From NCBI GenBank assembly GCA_038380795.1, contig CM076259.1, forward strand, positions 64,685,938 through 64,749,937: 64,000 nt of DNA, read 5' to 3'. Shown piece by piece: positions 14,434 to 26,786 of this stretch. Every line of letters starts with the position of its first letter. The stretch's first letter is position 1. A program made the translations under genes and the position numbers. The DNA is from Pyrocephalus nanus. Lineage: Eukaryota; Chordata; Aves; Passeriformes; Tyrannidae. The notes under the pieces were generated by a model that worked only from the letters and a program-made list of their open reading frames with translations, was not told the DNA's origin and did not search any database.

Positions 14434-15357
14434 AGGGTGAGCCCTAGTTTAAGCCTTGTAACACAATGGCATCAAAATGTCCTAGATACTGTTGAGAGGA
14501 AGACGAAAAAACATTTCTCTGGTGATAGCAGACAGATTATCTGGTTTGCAGGCAAGACATGTCAGAGAGGCAGAGACTTTGGTGCTGTCTCAGTACAAAA
14601 TATTTTAGGGTGACAGAACTTACTAGGTCCTGCCTTATTAGACTCCACGATGTGCAAACAGCTGCAATCCTGCCAAGGTCACCACATCTCTGCTTTTTGC
14701 CATCATTTGTTGACTACTAAGAGCCTGATCTACCTGCTGTCTATTAAAAAAAATTGTCATGATCATGATCTTGTCATTCTCTCAAAAGAGAAAATTTAAG
14801 TGGATCACAGGAGAAAAAGGTTATGTGGGAAAGAATGTATTTACTTTGGCTTAATAGGAGAATTTCCCCTGGTTATATTTAGGGAATAAATGTTTTGTTC
14901 TTCCATGAGTGAGGGCAGGAGAAGAGAGCCAGGGGAAGAATTTGGAGGGCTGAGGACAAAAGTTATAGGCTAAGTGTAGCTAAGCTAGTGATGGGACTGA
15001 GGAGCAGGGAAACACCAGGGCAATTCTTGGCTGAACTACACCTTAAAAATAGTTTCATAATTCTCTAGAAGGCTGCACTAGGAAGACAGGGAGGAAAGGT
15101 GAACATTGGCAGCAGCTGGGGATACAAGCCTTGTACCACATGCTTTGTCAGCAATGTTATGCCCCCAAGATGAAAGCTCTGTCATGGATCAAGGGCACTT
15201 CTCCAAGATGCTGAGTGACATTTTCCTCCAGGCTGGCACTCCTGGCAGCTCTGTACAGGATGTGCTCTGAGACACATCCCTCAACTCCTATTCCTACCCT
15301 GGAGATGCCTGGGCAGGGCTCACTGCCAAAAGGTCCTCCTGGGCTGGGGAGGAGCAC

Positions 15358-15389
15358 GGGTGAGCTTGATGCTGTTGGCAAGCTCACCC
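15358..15389. repeat. hairpin with 10-bp perfect stem
   Basis: GGGTGAGCTT (15358-15367) pairs perfectly with AAGCTCACCC (15380-15389) across a 12-nt loop. It lies inside a GC-richer patch (about 15160-15470) with no recognised gene. Confidence 0.75.
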
Positions 15390-15902
15390 TTGCACTGGCA
15401 GGAGCTGCTCAGAGCATCCACAGTGACCTGCTCTATCCTAGACTTCCCTACAAGACTGGAGGCTCTTGACAGCCTGTGTTTGTGAGTAAAACATAAAGGG
15501 AAAGATATTAGATGGTTTCCATCAGTGCAGCACTTGAGTATCAATGCAGAACTATCCACTCTGCAATATACACAAGTCTTTTACTCCACAGCTGTGGTGA
15601 CACTGACCTGGAGTGAGGTGTTTGGGGTGGGTGAGACCTACACCTCCTCTGTAAACATGTTTTCCCACAAGGAGGGAACAGCATGTCTGTCCACTTAAAA
15701 TCCCACACTTTCTGTCCAGCATGGCTCAGTTTTGAGTATTTCCCTTTAACTCAACCTTTTCTCATGCCTTATATGAAGATTGTGAGCTCTTCAGGGAAGA
15801 AAGAATATCTCCACCTGCTGCTTATCTCTTGCAGGTTTGTCCACTGATGTCCTCCAATGCACTTCTGGGCCTGCAATGGGCTATGTTTTTTATGTTTTAT
15901 GT

Positions 15903-15934
15903 TTTAGCATGTTTTCCCCTGAAAACATGCTAAA
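15903..15934. repeat. hairpin with 14-bp perfect stem and 4-nt loop
   Basis: TTTAGCATGTTTTC (15903-15916) is the exact reverse complement of GAAAACATGCTAAA (15921-15934), with loop CCCT. Immediately before it, 'tatgtttt' is repeated in tandem. The hairpin ends 26 bp before the putative LTR that starts at 15961. Confidence 0.9.
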
Positions 15935-15960
15935 TCCACACTAAATCCCCAAATTAGGAA

Positions 15961-16431
15961 TGTATGTCCACCGGTGTAGGGCAGGAGATCCACCACGCCA
16001 TGGAGAGAAAGGCAGCAATCTTGCTCTGGTCTTTCCATCTTCCTCTATGTGGCTACAGTGCTCACACTGAACCAGGACAGACTTTCTCAGTCACAGATGT
16101 AACAAAATTTCTTTATTCCAAAGAAGAAAGCATACAAGTCACAGAGGGTCTAGTAAAGCCATTTTTCTTCTGCTGACCAGAGTCCAGTGGCTTGGTCAGA
16201 CTTAACCAGCCTCTTCTAAGAAGCAGCAAAAGTGAGTGATCAAACCCAGTGACTATTTCATGACAGATAAACACAGGAATGGCAGCACTCAGAGTAACCC
16301 ACGCTTCTGGTCTGACATCTCTTCCACAGGGCTGCTCCATCAATGCATACTGTCCCCTCAGGCTGCCTCTAATGCACACAGACCCAGCTGCCTAGCAACC
16401 AAACTCAAGGCTCAAACATTTGGTTGTTACA
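15961..16431 (-). mobile_element. putative solo LTR of an endogenous retrovirus
   Basis: Read on the minus strand, the segment begins TGTAACAACC and ends GGACATACA, giving TGT...ACA termini. An AATAAA signal lies at 16112-16117, about 150 bp before the 3' end, a position that fits R/U5. Its length (471 bp) and more balanced base composition fit an LTR. On the minus strand the flanks are nearly alike: TTCCTGAATT before and TTCCTAATTT after. That is longer than the 4-6 bp duplication expected of retroviruses, so the duplication is not cleanly defined. No gag, pol or env region adjoins it, hence 'solo'. An 88-codon frame inside (16113-16379 minus) is not considered real. The family is unknown. 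Confidence 0.5.
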
Positions 16432-19400
16432 AATTCAGGAAGGACCTGCAAAAGAAGGTAGGCTATTGATTTGGGTATAAATAATTATTTTGCTTCGGGA
16501 TGTTAGTATAATCATTAATTTTTGGAAAATAAAGAATTCTAAAACAGCTAAGGGTAATTATAATTAAATAATAGCAATAAAAATAACTATTCTAGTCACC
16601 ATGAATCACAAGAAATGTTTTCTCGTGCTTCTGATTCAGTATTTTTGACATATCAAAACCCAGCTGATTTTCTGTCATTTCAGGTCCCTAAGTTGTGAAA
16701 GTTTCTTGGAGAAGAAAGAGACAATGAAAAACCTTGGGGTTTTTGGTTCAAAGTCCCAAGCAATCCAGTTTTTAAGTTTTCTGTTCCTCTTCCTCTTTGC
16801 ATACTCCTTGGATGATAAAGCTGCAGACATGGAAGGAAAAATAGGGCAAAGTTTTTAAAAACAGGGGTGTGAGTTCTTCATCACTTCAGCTTAGAGTAAA
16901 ACCAGCACTTCCTCTATTACCCAAGACAGGAGATGTTCTTAGCAAAAAAAGATAAGTTTCAAAAACTGAGGAGGATGATGAATATCCATAGTGTGCTGAG
17001 AAGCAATAGAGTTCATGACTTATAAAAGTAGACCTACAAAATGCACGGGAAAAAGTGAGGGAAGAATTCAAGGTTAAGTAAATGTTGCTTTTGTTTTTAA
17101 GGAAAAAAATAAATGCAGTCTTCTGCAATTTTGTTTTTTCCTTAAACAGACATTTTTAATTTTCTTTGGTTGAAAGAAAAATCTGTTAAAATTGTAGTGA
17201 TTCCAAAACTACAGAACCAGGCAGCTCATGCTTCCGTGTCCTTTGAAAGTTCAGCATTTGGATACAATAACTTATTTGGTATAAACTGATGTGAATCTGC
17301 CAGTTTCTGGAATGGGAGCACACACCTGTTTCTATATGAAATCCAGGGTAAGACAGAAAGCTGCCGATTAACTCAGCATATCTACAATCACTGAATAGAT
17401 TTCAGAGCTTCAAAGTGTTTCTGCATTGAGACCCTTTGGGCTATCCTCAGATATATCACGTGCAAAGCATAACCCAAATCACAGATGATCAAGTAAGAAT
17501 GCTCTTTTTTCTTCCATATTTCTGATAAGCTTAGCACAGTTGTATGCTTTCTATCCATTTTATTCAATTTTTCTACTTATTTTTTTAAAATGCTTTTGTA
17601 AAAAGAAATTTGCATCAGTTTTTTCCTGTTTACAAAACACCTGACAGATTTTTCTGGGACATCTCTTCCTGCAAGCTATCTGACTCATCTAAGGCAGGAC
17701 CTTGCAAGAAGCTCGGGGAATGTCCCTGTCCTAAGAACACCAATACAGAGTAGAGATGCGATGCCATGCTGTAATTTGTTGCAGTATTGCTGCTTGCCTA
17801 GGGAGGTATGCTGGATGAAGATGTGCCAACAGGTCTTACTGAGTTGTCTGCCTTTCAGTACTGTCTCATCTGTCAGAGGTCCCCAGGCCCAAAACCCACC
17901 TGTTCACAACCACACTGTAGTGAAACCCTCCCTAAGGTGGAACTAATAGAACCTTCTTTTGGGTCAATGTTATGCTGGGCAGATCAGTGCAGATAGAGTC
18001 AAGCCAAGTCAGTGAAATTATTTTCTTGAGGGTCACAACACATTTATATATCTTGTATGATAGCATAAAAAATAATTTAGATACATCTGGGTGAACTGGG
18101 GGCATTGCCATGGAAGGATGTCTGATTCTCTTTCCTCAGCACTGCGTTTTACTCAAGGCAGAATAAATATACAGTTGTGCAATAAGACGACGTGATGGTC
18201 TGGAGTAACCTGGTGCTTACTAACGCAAATCAGCCTCCACAAGCTGCTGAATTGCTCCTCACAACTGCTTCTCCTTAGTCCTCTGCTAGGGAAGTGGCAA
18301 ATACTTAACATTAGGATTTGTTTTTCATTTTTCTCCCGGTGCTCAACCATAGTACTCATATTACTACTCTTACATTTGCCAGCAATCACCATGTTCATCA
18401 TCTCTTTCCTCACATTTAATTTTTTAAAAACCCACCATTTTAAAGTTCATATTTTCCATGTCCTCAGAAATCAATGCTTTGAGTTGTAGCAATTTCATTC
18501 TCTTTTTAATTAGAGCTAATTTAAGAATTAATTTAAGCTAAATAGAAGGAAGAAACAAGAGAGAGAGGGAGTTAGGTGCCTCCAAAATCCCTCTCTCTTG
18601 CAAATAGAGCGGAAACCAGGCCAGATACAGAAGGGCTGGAGAAGCTGCCCAGGATAGATGATGATGTCATTACTGAACATGTCCTGTTTCCAATAAGGTA
18701 GGTTCAAAGTTAAGACTCACTGTCAACCCTTATGATTTATCAAGGGCTACTGCTTCCATCATTCTGACAAACCAAGCTATCAGTAAATCACTTTGATGTG
18801 GACTTAAGAGACATGAAGACCACATCCTGAGACTTTGAGACCACAGTTCTGAGACAGAAAAATGAAGCTAAGCAGAAGATTTACCTCATCCTTCATCCCC
18901 AAGCTGAGCAGTGTCCACTGTGACAGCCCAGTACCTGTGCCCTTTTGAACCCACGAGAAGATCAATCTTGATGGTGCCCTGAGTCCATCTCACTCTTTAT
19001 TTTCTATGAGAAACCACAATGAAATCAATCCAGTTACCAGGAGTGAAAAGGAGGACATTGCGTTACCTCATTCCTGCATGTAGCTTCACGTTCTAATGAC
19101 AGCTTTGCTTTGAAATTAGTCATGCTTGTTAACAAAATTTTAAGGGGTGCCAGAAGTAGAAGAAACAGAGTTCCAGGAGGCCCCATGCATTTCAGATGGC
19201 TACTACAGAGGCTATGGAACTTCATCAGCCCTGATGGCTCAGAAAAACACTGTGCATGTCTGGAAGGAATTCAAACAGCAAATTGAACATTAAATGAAAT
19301 CCAGACAGGCAAATAAGCTACAGATCCAAGATCTTATACTCCCAGTCAGCAGCAGCAGGCAGAGAAACTCAGACAGCATTCAGTGCTCCACATGAGGATG

Positions 19401-21989
19401 GAGATGCAGTAAAAGAGGGAAGTTTTGAGGAACTGATGAAAAACTTTAAGGATAATAATATCTAGGCTGTTTCTTTTCTTTTTTAAATAGCCACTTGGAG
19501 TAAAAGTAAACAAGAAGAGACATACAGGATAAAAGTTTTTCAGAGATCTGCATCTACAAAGCAAATTCTGTGAATATGAAATATTAAAAGGCTCTTTAGA
19601 TGGCAGATAACCCTGGCTCTCAGCAAAAATGTCCTTACGTGATTACTGAGGAAGAGCATTTGATACTAAAAAATGGCCCATTACAAGAACATGCATAGAA
19701 GACTCAAAGCAACATCAGAATAAAACAGCTAGTCTGTCTATGTTGTCTCTGGGTTGAAGTTGTGTACATAGTGAAAATTTTTTCCCACCAGGCAATCTAA
19801 TAAAACTATAAATATCCAACATAGCATTGCTGACTCTTATCAGTAGATCATTTAAGGAATTCCTTTGTAACTGATGCACAAATGCTAGACTACAAGAAAC
19901 AGTACACACAATAAAGGATATCTTAAAAAGGTGGTATTGCAAGGAAAAGACCAGAATGCCAGAATGCCAAACTTCAACAGGAAAGAAATAAGGTAGTTTC
20001 CACCACGACACAAAAACTGACCAAGAATTTGGGGGATTGACACTGGTCAGTCAAAACTTCTTTGAGGTAAAAACTATCCAGTTGTTTATGCCTGGAGCCC
20101 CCAGAAGAAAGTGAAATCCTAGGAAAAAACATTGAACACCAGCTCAGGACACCTCAAAATTTGGCAGGCAGAAGCTGGAAATGATTCGCAAGCTGTTTGT
20201 ACTTGGTGAATAAGACCAAACTGTTTGTGATCAGTAACAATTCTCATAGCGATGTTTCTTAGTATAGAACAATTGCTGAAGCAGCAAACATGTAGATGAA
20301 GACAGAGGCTGCCACAAGCTATGTTTGAGCAGCATAAAGGGTTGCTTTCTTACATTTGTTATAATTTCTGAGTTTAATCTAATCATGTGCCAGTTCTTTC
20401 AAAAACAAGGTCATGTTTCTCTGCATGTAGTTTTCTCCATGTTTCCAGTGACACACTGGTGCTAAATGAAAACATGTGGAGCAATATAACTCTGTGCAGC
20501 CACTGATCAGTAAAACGTTCTTGTTACTTTATTTCAGCACATAATTTCATTTGTTCTGGATTGAGACCAATGTTTGCTAATAGGATTGTTTGCCTTCATT
20601 TCATAAGAACAGTGGAAAAACTAGGCTTGCTGCACCACCGTCCTTAAGCTGTGGGAGCCCACCTCCATCAATGCAGCCAGAGAGAGCACATCTGTGTGCA
20701 TGCATCCCATTGTGAAGCATCCCCTAGAAATATTAGAAAACAGATTTGGCACTGTTAAGCTTTCCTGGTGATGATGGATTATGCAAAAGGAAAAAGAGGC
20801 AATGGACATAATGATCAGTTTCTGGAAGAAGCCAAAGGAGAGATAGGCATGGAAAAAGAGAAGGTGGAAAAAACCCAAGACAGCATGGAGGATTGGGATG
20901 GGGGTTTGTTTGGGATGGGGTGGACATGAAGAAGGAAAGCAGAGACAATGAAGAGATGCTCACTAAGTGCTAAGGAAGGGGAAACACTCATGCAGCTCCT
21001 ACATACTACATTAAGAAGATATATTTGTAAATCTCTAGAAAGGGTGTCACAATATACAGCTTTCTTCATATCATGTATGAAGCCAAATGACCTCATGCTT
21101 AGTGATTTGATTATAGCTAACATTTTTTTCTTAAAACCATGAAGAAAGTGAGCTCTGGCCAATCCCAGAACAAAAAAGTAGGGTATCACACAGAAAACTG
21201 GAAAATTAGTAGTAATACATACTGTATTACCCCCCATAGCTTTTGCATTATATCCTTTTTTATAGGTCAGTCCTTCTCTGGAAAAAAATAGAGAATAAGA
21301 TAAATGCTTCTTCCATTATAACAATAACAACAATACGACCATGCAAACTTCAGCCAACAGAATTCTTAAGGATCTGAATTTTGCACATGAAGGGTGTGAT
21401 GAAAAGACAAATGAAGTATTTCGCAGGGACAGATCCAGGCACACACTATCAGTGCTTTGGGGTAACAGCTATCCCTCAGTAAAACCTATGAGAGGTTCAC
21501 CCCAGGCAGGATTAAGGTGGTTCCTGCTCCTTCTGCACCACCTGTGCTGCCGGCTCCCTCCCTCCCTCCAGGTCCCGCTCAGCAACCACCTGCCAGGTCA
21601 GCCATGCTTGCACAGTTCCTAGCACAATGACTCATGGATGCAAGACAGATCCAAATCATTCATCATAGAGGAATCAGGATTCATACTGGCACCCTCTTAC
21701 AGCGTAACTGCCAGCAGTGGTTGTGTTCTCAGATGATAATACTGTGACCTTAACTGTCTCCCCTGTGCTTTGCAAGACTCAGCGTAAGCTCTAAAACTTT
21801 CCTTTCCATTTCCAGTAAGGACTGTGATTATTAGAAAATTTTGCAGTACCCCTGTTTACCCTTCATTTCTTGCCATGCTTGTGCTTTTCCAAATTCTAAC
21901 CCTCCACAGTCCCTGGATCATTCAAAGAGAGGATGGAGGCTATGGGAGAGGTGTTAACTAGTTTAGGTGATACTTAACTCAGGTGCAAG
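16432..21989. other. unique block, no gene recognised
   Basis: Open frames are short (largest 140 codons at 20815-21237 minus, with no domain and overlapped by frames on both strands). A C/T-rich, GC-richer patch lies at about 21510-21620. No transposon ends, tandem arrays or RNA-gene folds stood out. Confidence 0.5.
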
Positions 21990-22153
21990 ACTAAAGAGTT
22001 GATGTCCTCAGGAGAATCCAGAAGAGAGGGAAGTCATTCTGGCAGCAAGAAGGGAGAAAGAGCTTTAAACTAGATTTTAAGGGGCAAAAGGATAACATCA
22101 GGCTTGCTAGAGACAAGCCTGTAGGCGATGGGCAGTGCACCAATATCTGAGGG

Positions 22154-22594
22154 ATGGTGTGTAGTGAGGTCTTTCAGTCTGTGGCCTCAGTGGAGGTAGG
22201 GGATAGAGATCCTTGTAGCAGCAGCAAAGATGAGAGGGCTATCAATGTGTTGGAAACCACAGAAGTGCCTGAGACTGGTCACAGAGGAATATGGGCTTCT
22301 CTGTCCAAAAATGTGGCAGGTTCAATAACCCAGCTGAAGTACATCTGCACTAATCCATGGGCAACAAACAAGAGGAGCTGGAAGCCATTGTGCATTGAAA
22401 ACCATGACATAGTTGCCATCATAGAGAAATGGTGGGATGACGTGAACAACTGGAGCACTGCAATGGATGGCTGTAAACTCTTCAGAAGGGATAAGCAAGG
22501 AAGAGAATTGGTATGGTGGCCCTGTAGTTTAGGGAGTGTCTCGATTATCTGGAGCTTAATGATGGTGACAAGTGGGTTGAATGCTTATAGGTAA
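22154..22594 (+). pseudogene. CR1 ORF2 apurinic-type endonuclease remnant
   Basis: This frame reads into the start of CR1 ORF2. Residues 68-116 contain the endonuclease block N-K-(R)-...-I-E-N-H-D-I-V-A-I-I-E-K-W-W-D-D-x-x-N-W, followed by A-M-D-G-C-K-L-F-R-R-D-K-Q-G. The glutamate at residue 91 (22424-22426) corresponds to the catalytic Glu of the T-E-T-W motif and is retained, but both flanking Thr are replaced (Ile, Lys). The homologous reading then moves to another frame at about 22505 and meets TAG at 22525-22527 and again at 22588-22590. In a live element this domain nicks target DNA for target-primed reverse transcription. Here it cannot be made. Confidence 0.85.
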
Positions 22595-22889
22595 GAATCC
22601 AGGGAAGGCCAACAAGGCAGATATACTAGTGGGAGTCTGTTATAGAGCACTCAAGCAGGATTAAGAGGCAAATGAAATATTCTCTAAGCAGCTGGGAAAA
22701 GTCTTACACTCACCAGCCCTTGTTCTCATGGAGTACTTCTGATTATCAGATGTCTGCTGGAAATAAGATAGAGCAGAGAGGGAACAGTCCAGGAGGTTCC
22801 TGAAGAGCTGGTGAAAGTGCTCATTGAGCTACTTTCAATTATTTACCAGCAGTCTTGGCTAACTGGGCAGGTCCCAGTTGACTGGAATT

Positions 22890-23180
22890 TAGCAAACTTC
22901 CTCTTCAGCAAGTTCACTGATGATACAAAACTGGGAGGAGTGGCCAATACCAGAGAGCTGTGCAGCCCTTCAGAGTGACCTCAACAGGTTGAAGAGACTG
23001 GCAAAGAAGAACCTTTTGAAATTCAACAAGGGCAAACGCAGGGTCTGGCACCTGGGAAGGAATAATTCTGAGCACCAGTACAGGTTGGAGGGTGACCTGA
23101 TAGAAAGTAGTTCTCTGGAGAAGGAGCTGGGGGTCTTGGGGATCCTGGTGGACAGTAAGCTGTCCATGTGCCAGCAGTGA
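22890..23180 (+). pseudogene. CR1 ORF2 reverse transcriptase remnant (active-site region)
   Basis: The RT catalytic block reads S-K-F-T-D-D-T-K-L-G-G-V at about 22907-22942. The two Asp of the F-A-D-D (YADD-type) motif are kept, but the Ala has become Thr (22913-22924). A one-base loss near 22950 shifts the frame. The rest (22920-23180 as an open frame) carries C-A-A-L-Q-S-D-L-N-R-L, L-L-K-F-N-K-G-K and H-L-G-R-N-N, then L-V-D-S-K-L-S-M, all CR1 RT/thumb landmarks. A TGA follows at 23178-23180. The upstream RT palm and fingers are nearly all deleted. Confidence 0.9.
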
Positions 23181-23388
23181 CCAAAAGACCTTGTGACCAA
23201 AAGGCCAAGAGAATCCTGCAATGCCTTAGGAATAGCATTGCCAGGAGGCTGAGCGAGGTGATCTTGCCCCTCTACTGTAGATGTGGTACTTGGGGACATG
23301 GTTTTAGTGATGACTTTCTGACAGTGCTGGGTTAACGATGATCTTAGAGATCTTTTCCACCTAAATGGTTCTAAGATTCTATGATCTA

Positions 23389-26300
23389 TCTGAGATACCT
23401 ATACCAATCATAATATCTCTCTCTTTTGTGCATTTCTTTAACCATCTTTTAGTCAAGGTTTTTCTTAGATGGTGCCTGTCTTGCATTTCTTTTTCCTTAT
23501 ATATGTATATCATACATATTCATTGCTATCTGTCACAGTCACCTCTTTTTATAAGGTATTTTGCTATACCTGTCACCAATAGTACAACAAGAAGTATTTT
23601 TCTCTCAAGGAAACACTGGCATTTCTTTAGCTTGTTCAGTATCCAAAAGGCAACACAGCATAACCCCAAATTATCAAAGAAAATGCTCTAAAGATTGATC
23701 ACAACTAGTGCTCATAGTATCTTAACCTCACAACATATATCAACAAGTTCCCACAAAAGCCCTGATTGATTAATCAGCAGAAAATAGCTATATTCTACAG
23801 GTAGAAGAGAGGATTACATGAATACATGCATCTATTGACATGTTTTGGCAAAGGGAAGCATCTTATGAGAACTGTGGCCTTTTAAACTCACATGCTTCTG
23901 CTTTGCAAAGCATTTTCCAGAAACTGCATCTCATAAATATCTTTTAACAACTTCATGTTTTCTATGCTTCAGCAAACTGAACTTATTGCTGATGATTGAG
24001 TGGGATCTGGATGCTTTTGATGTGGTGTCACTAATGGGTGTTTCCTCTTGGGAGGTTTCCAAGGGAACATTTTTTTAGTGGAGTTTGCTGGTTTATCACA
24101 ATCTGATGGAAACAGTCCCATTTCAACAAGACCTGTCAGGTATGTCTTGCTTGTTTTTCCCTGGCAGATTGCTGCACTCTTTGACAGGCAGGCTCTGGGC
24201 AGGCAGCAGGCAGCTGTACCACTATACATCATAATTTTCCCTGAAGGATTTTGAAAATGGGAAACCCCATTATGGGATTTCTGCAACTCGAGTAAATAAA
24301 GATTTCTGAAATTTGAAAAACCTCCATGTAAAGAGGTACACTTCATCAAGCACAGGGCAATTTCCAGATTCTCAACCAGATAATGAAAACAGAAGTTATA
24401 TTTTTGGATATTAGATCCAAATGTAGAAGACACATATCTGAATCTGTTTGTTCATCCCTTACAACAATAAAGCAGTAAAGACAGAGAGATGCACTTATAA
24501 AGATAGCTCAATTACCATGCAGGCTTTTTAAAGCCCTTTATTACCCCTCTTCTGTCTCATTCTGTTTCTTCTCACTGACATCTTATTCAGTACTCAACCC
24601 ATTTTCTCTTTGTTCACTCCAGACTTTATTCAGTGTAACTCTTTTAGATGATGTTTCATGCTGCAGTTTTCAAAGCCATTTAAATGGGAATTCAGCATCA
24701 TTACTCTAGTTCCTGAGGGCTTTGCTGTCTCTATTGTCTCCTTCCCACATACCATCTGTGGGAGTTAGAAGCTGCTCAAATGGGGAAGCCAGCAGGAGGC
24801 AGTGAGATACCTGCCCTGATAAATGAGAGGAGATGAGGGAAGCTAGCTCAGCCACTCCACAGGGTCTGTCTGCTCTGCTGTAATTTCAGCTTGGTCTGTC
24901 TCAGTCATGTTGTGCTCCAGCTAGCTCTCTCCCAGGCAACGTCTGAGTACAGCTCTGGGGGTGGCTTATTTCAGTGACCCCCTCCAAAAGGCAATGCAGA
25001 CAGCATTACACCACGTTTTGTTCCCACCCCTCTATGTCCTCAGATTTTGCACTCTGAAACACACCTCACATACTTCCTGGCTCCCCATCCCCAGAACTTT
25101 CAATGCAATCATATTTTCAGGTTATGAAAACACAATTTTACAGGCTGTGACACAGTCCCTATACTGTTTTAGATACCATGAACTGAAGCCCAGCACATGC
25201 TCTTTAAATCTTAGGCTAATCAGAGAGGGTCTAGGGAAACCCAGGATAAAGAACTATATATATAATGTGGCTCCTATATCTTGCCTAAGCTTATGTAGAA
25301 ATCTATAGCAGCTTTCCCAAGACACAGATTATTGAGTCCAACTTCCAAATCATCCTTCCTTACTAAGATACTGAACTCAGTCTTCCTACCTCCTTTTTGC
25401 TCTTTTTTGCATCATCTGACACTAACTCTTAACTTTCCAGAAGTACGGTCACTATGCAGTAGGATTGAATATTTCAGAGACCAACTTCCTCACATATCTT
25501 TTCTAATATTTTCCTGATGTTCCATTCCTTAGTGCCAGGGCACTTGTTCACAGCCCATCCTTGTGCTTTGCACGTGTCTGCATTCACCCACACAGAGGAA
25601 ATAACCTATTGAACTGTTATGACTGCAGTTCCAGCAGCCTGGTCACCCCTCCTAACAGTTCTTGTGCAAATCCCATCTCCAGCAGTGTTAGAGCATGCCA
25701 GACATGAGGTGTCTCATTATTTCTCATTCCCAGCATCCAGCAGCAGCTGACACACTCTGCCGCAGTTTAAGCCTCAGATGTCAGATGTCATTGTGGTATG
25801 GTTCCAGACACAACCCTCTGGTCTTCTCCAGTGCCTCTGTTCTTTGTTAGACCTATGCTCAAAAATTTCCATTCTTCACTTGGCAAACACTCTGAGGCGC
25901 TGCTTCCATTTCATTTTCCAGCGGATTCTCAGTTCAGCAATACTTAATTGGCCTGTCTTCTTAAGTAGATATTTCCAGAGTATTTTAAAAATAAAGACAA
26001 AAACCACCCAAATAACCTCTGGATATGTCTCTGAGGTACCTCTTCTCAGCTTAATTAGTTACAGAGTTTTTCTTCCACCTCGCCAATCATGTCAGATGTC
26101 TGCTCATTAATACGTTCTCTGACTGAACTGTCTGCTTGCAGACTTTCTTCACCTTGAGCTCACTGAATTTTTCCATATGTAACTAAGTTTCACCTGGGAG
26201 ACACTATTTGTAATTTTCCTGCCTTTTTTAGTGAAGATCTTAAGCTTTCAGCATGATGATGACTATATGTTTTACCTGGAGCAATGGTTCCTTGGCTATC

Positions 26301-26786
26301 CTTTTTTCTTATAGCAATTGAATATGTGCTTCAGCTGTTAGATAGGTATCAGTGCTTGCTTTGTTGTCCTCACCCACCAGAGACTGTTTGAAAAAATAAC
26401 TTTACATCTGATGATCCAAAATAGTAGCACCTGCTTGTGCTTTAAAAATAATCAGACCTGTATCTTTATAACACATTTGTATCTTTGAAACAAATTTGTG
26501 TCTCTATGTTAAAATGTATCTATATATCTACTTTTTCGTATCACAAGAAAAAAATTAATATGTGTGCCATCAGCAAACCTTGCAAGCTCTTACACTCTTA
26601 ACTATTGTTTATTTGTCAGTGTGCTTCAATCACAAACTAACCTAAAGAAATTCCTTTTTGATTACAACTATCAGTTTCTCTTATCCCTTATTTATTCTGG
26701 GCTGAAGTGCATAGCAGCTCGACCGAGTTGGATATGAGGACATACCATCAGCCCTAGAAACTCTGTTGTGACAGGAACAGAGGTGT
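23389..26786. other. unique block, no gene recognised
   Basis: It includes a 154-codon open frame on the minus strand (23969-24433) and 110-115 codon frames at 24961-25308 and 25778-26110. None has a recognisable motif, signal or domain, and a few frames of this size are expected by chance. No repeat structure was recognised. Confidence 0.5.

Larger units (their letters stand above)
4258..15902. other. long unique block, no gene or intact transposon recognised
   Basis: About 11.6 kb with only short open frames (the largest is 99 codons at 12490-12789 minus). None has a recognisable domain, and their codon content looks like random AT-rich DNA. Small items seen: a TTACA pentamer repeated three times near 9533-9550; a 13-bp direct repeat 'aagtaccaatct' at about 11510-11522 and 11529-11541; and a 15-bp perfect palindrome at 14419-14433. 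A GC-richer patch at about 15160-15470 contains a 10-bp hairpin. This could be intronic or intergenic; the sequence does not decide. Confidence 0.5.
21990..23388 (+). mobile_element. internally deleted CR1 LINE retaining upstream and 3' parts
   Basis: The element runs colinear with CR1 in pieces. From about 21990 to 22340 comes the region upstream of and at the start of ORF2, including 'caggcttgctagagacaagcctg' and 'gtccaaaaatgtggcaggttcaataacccagctgaagt'. From 22340 to about 22790 is the endonuclease domain. From about 22795 to 22885 is a short piece of the N-terminal RT region ('ttatttaccagcagtcttggctaactgggcaggtcccagttgactgg'). From about 22890 to 23225 is the RT active-site region and downstream. 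From about 23270 to 23388 is the 3' end, with 'gatcttagagatcttttccacctaaatggttctaagattctatgat'. Full-length CR1 is about 4.5 kb, so roughly two thirds is missing through at least three internal gaps. Frameshifts and stops show it is dead. Confidence 0.85.

Noticed and set aside
20815..21237. 140-codon minus-strand frame
   Set aside because: Overlaps several other frames on both strands and has no recognisable features.
23969..24433. 154-codon open frame, minus strand
   Set aside because: No recognisable motif, another frame opens on the opposite strand over the same bases, and no splice or promoter context supports it.
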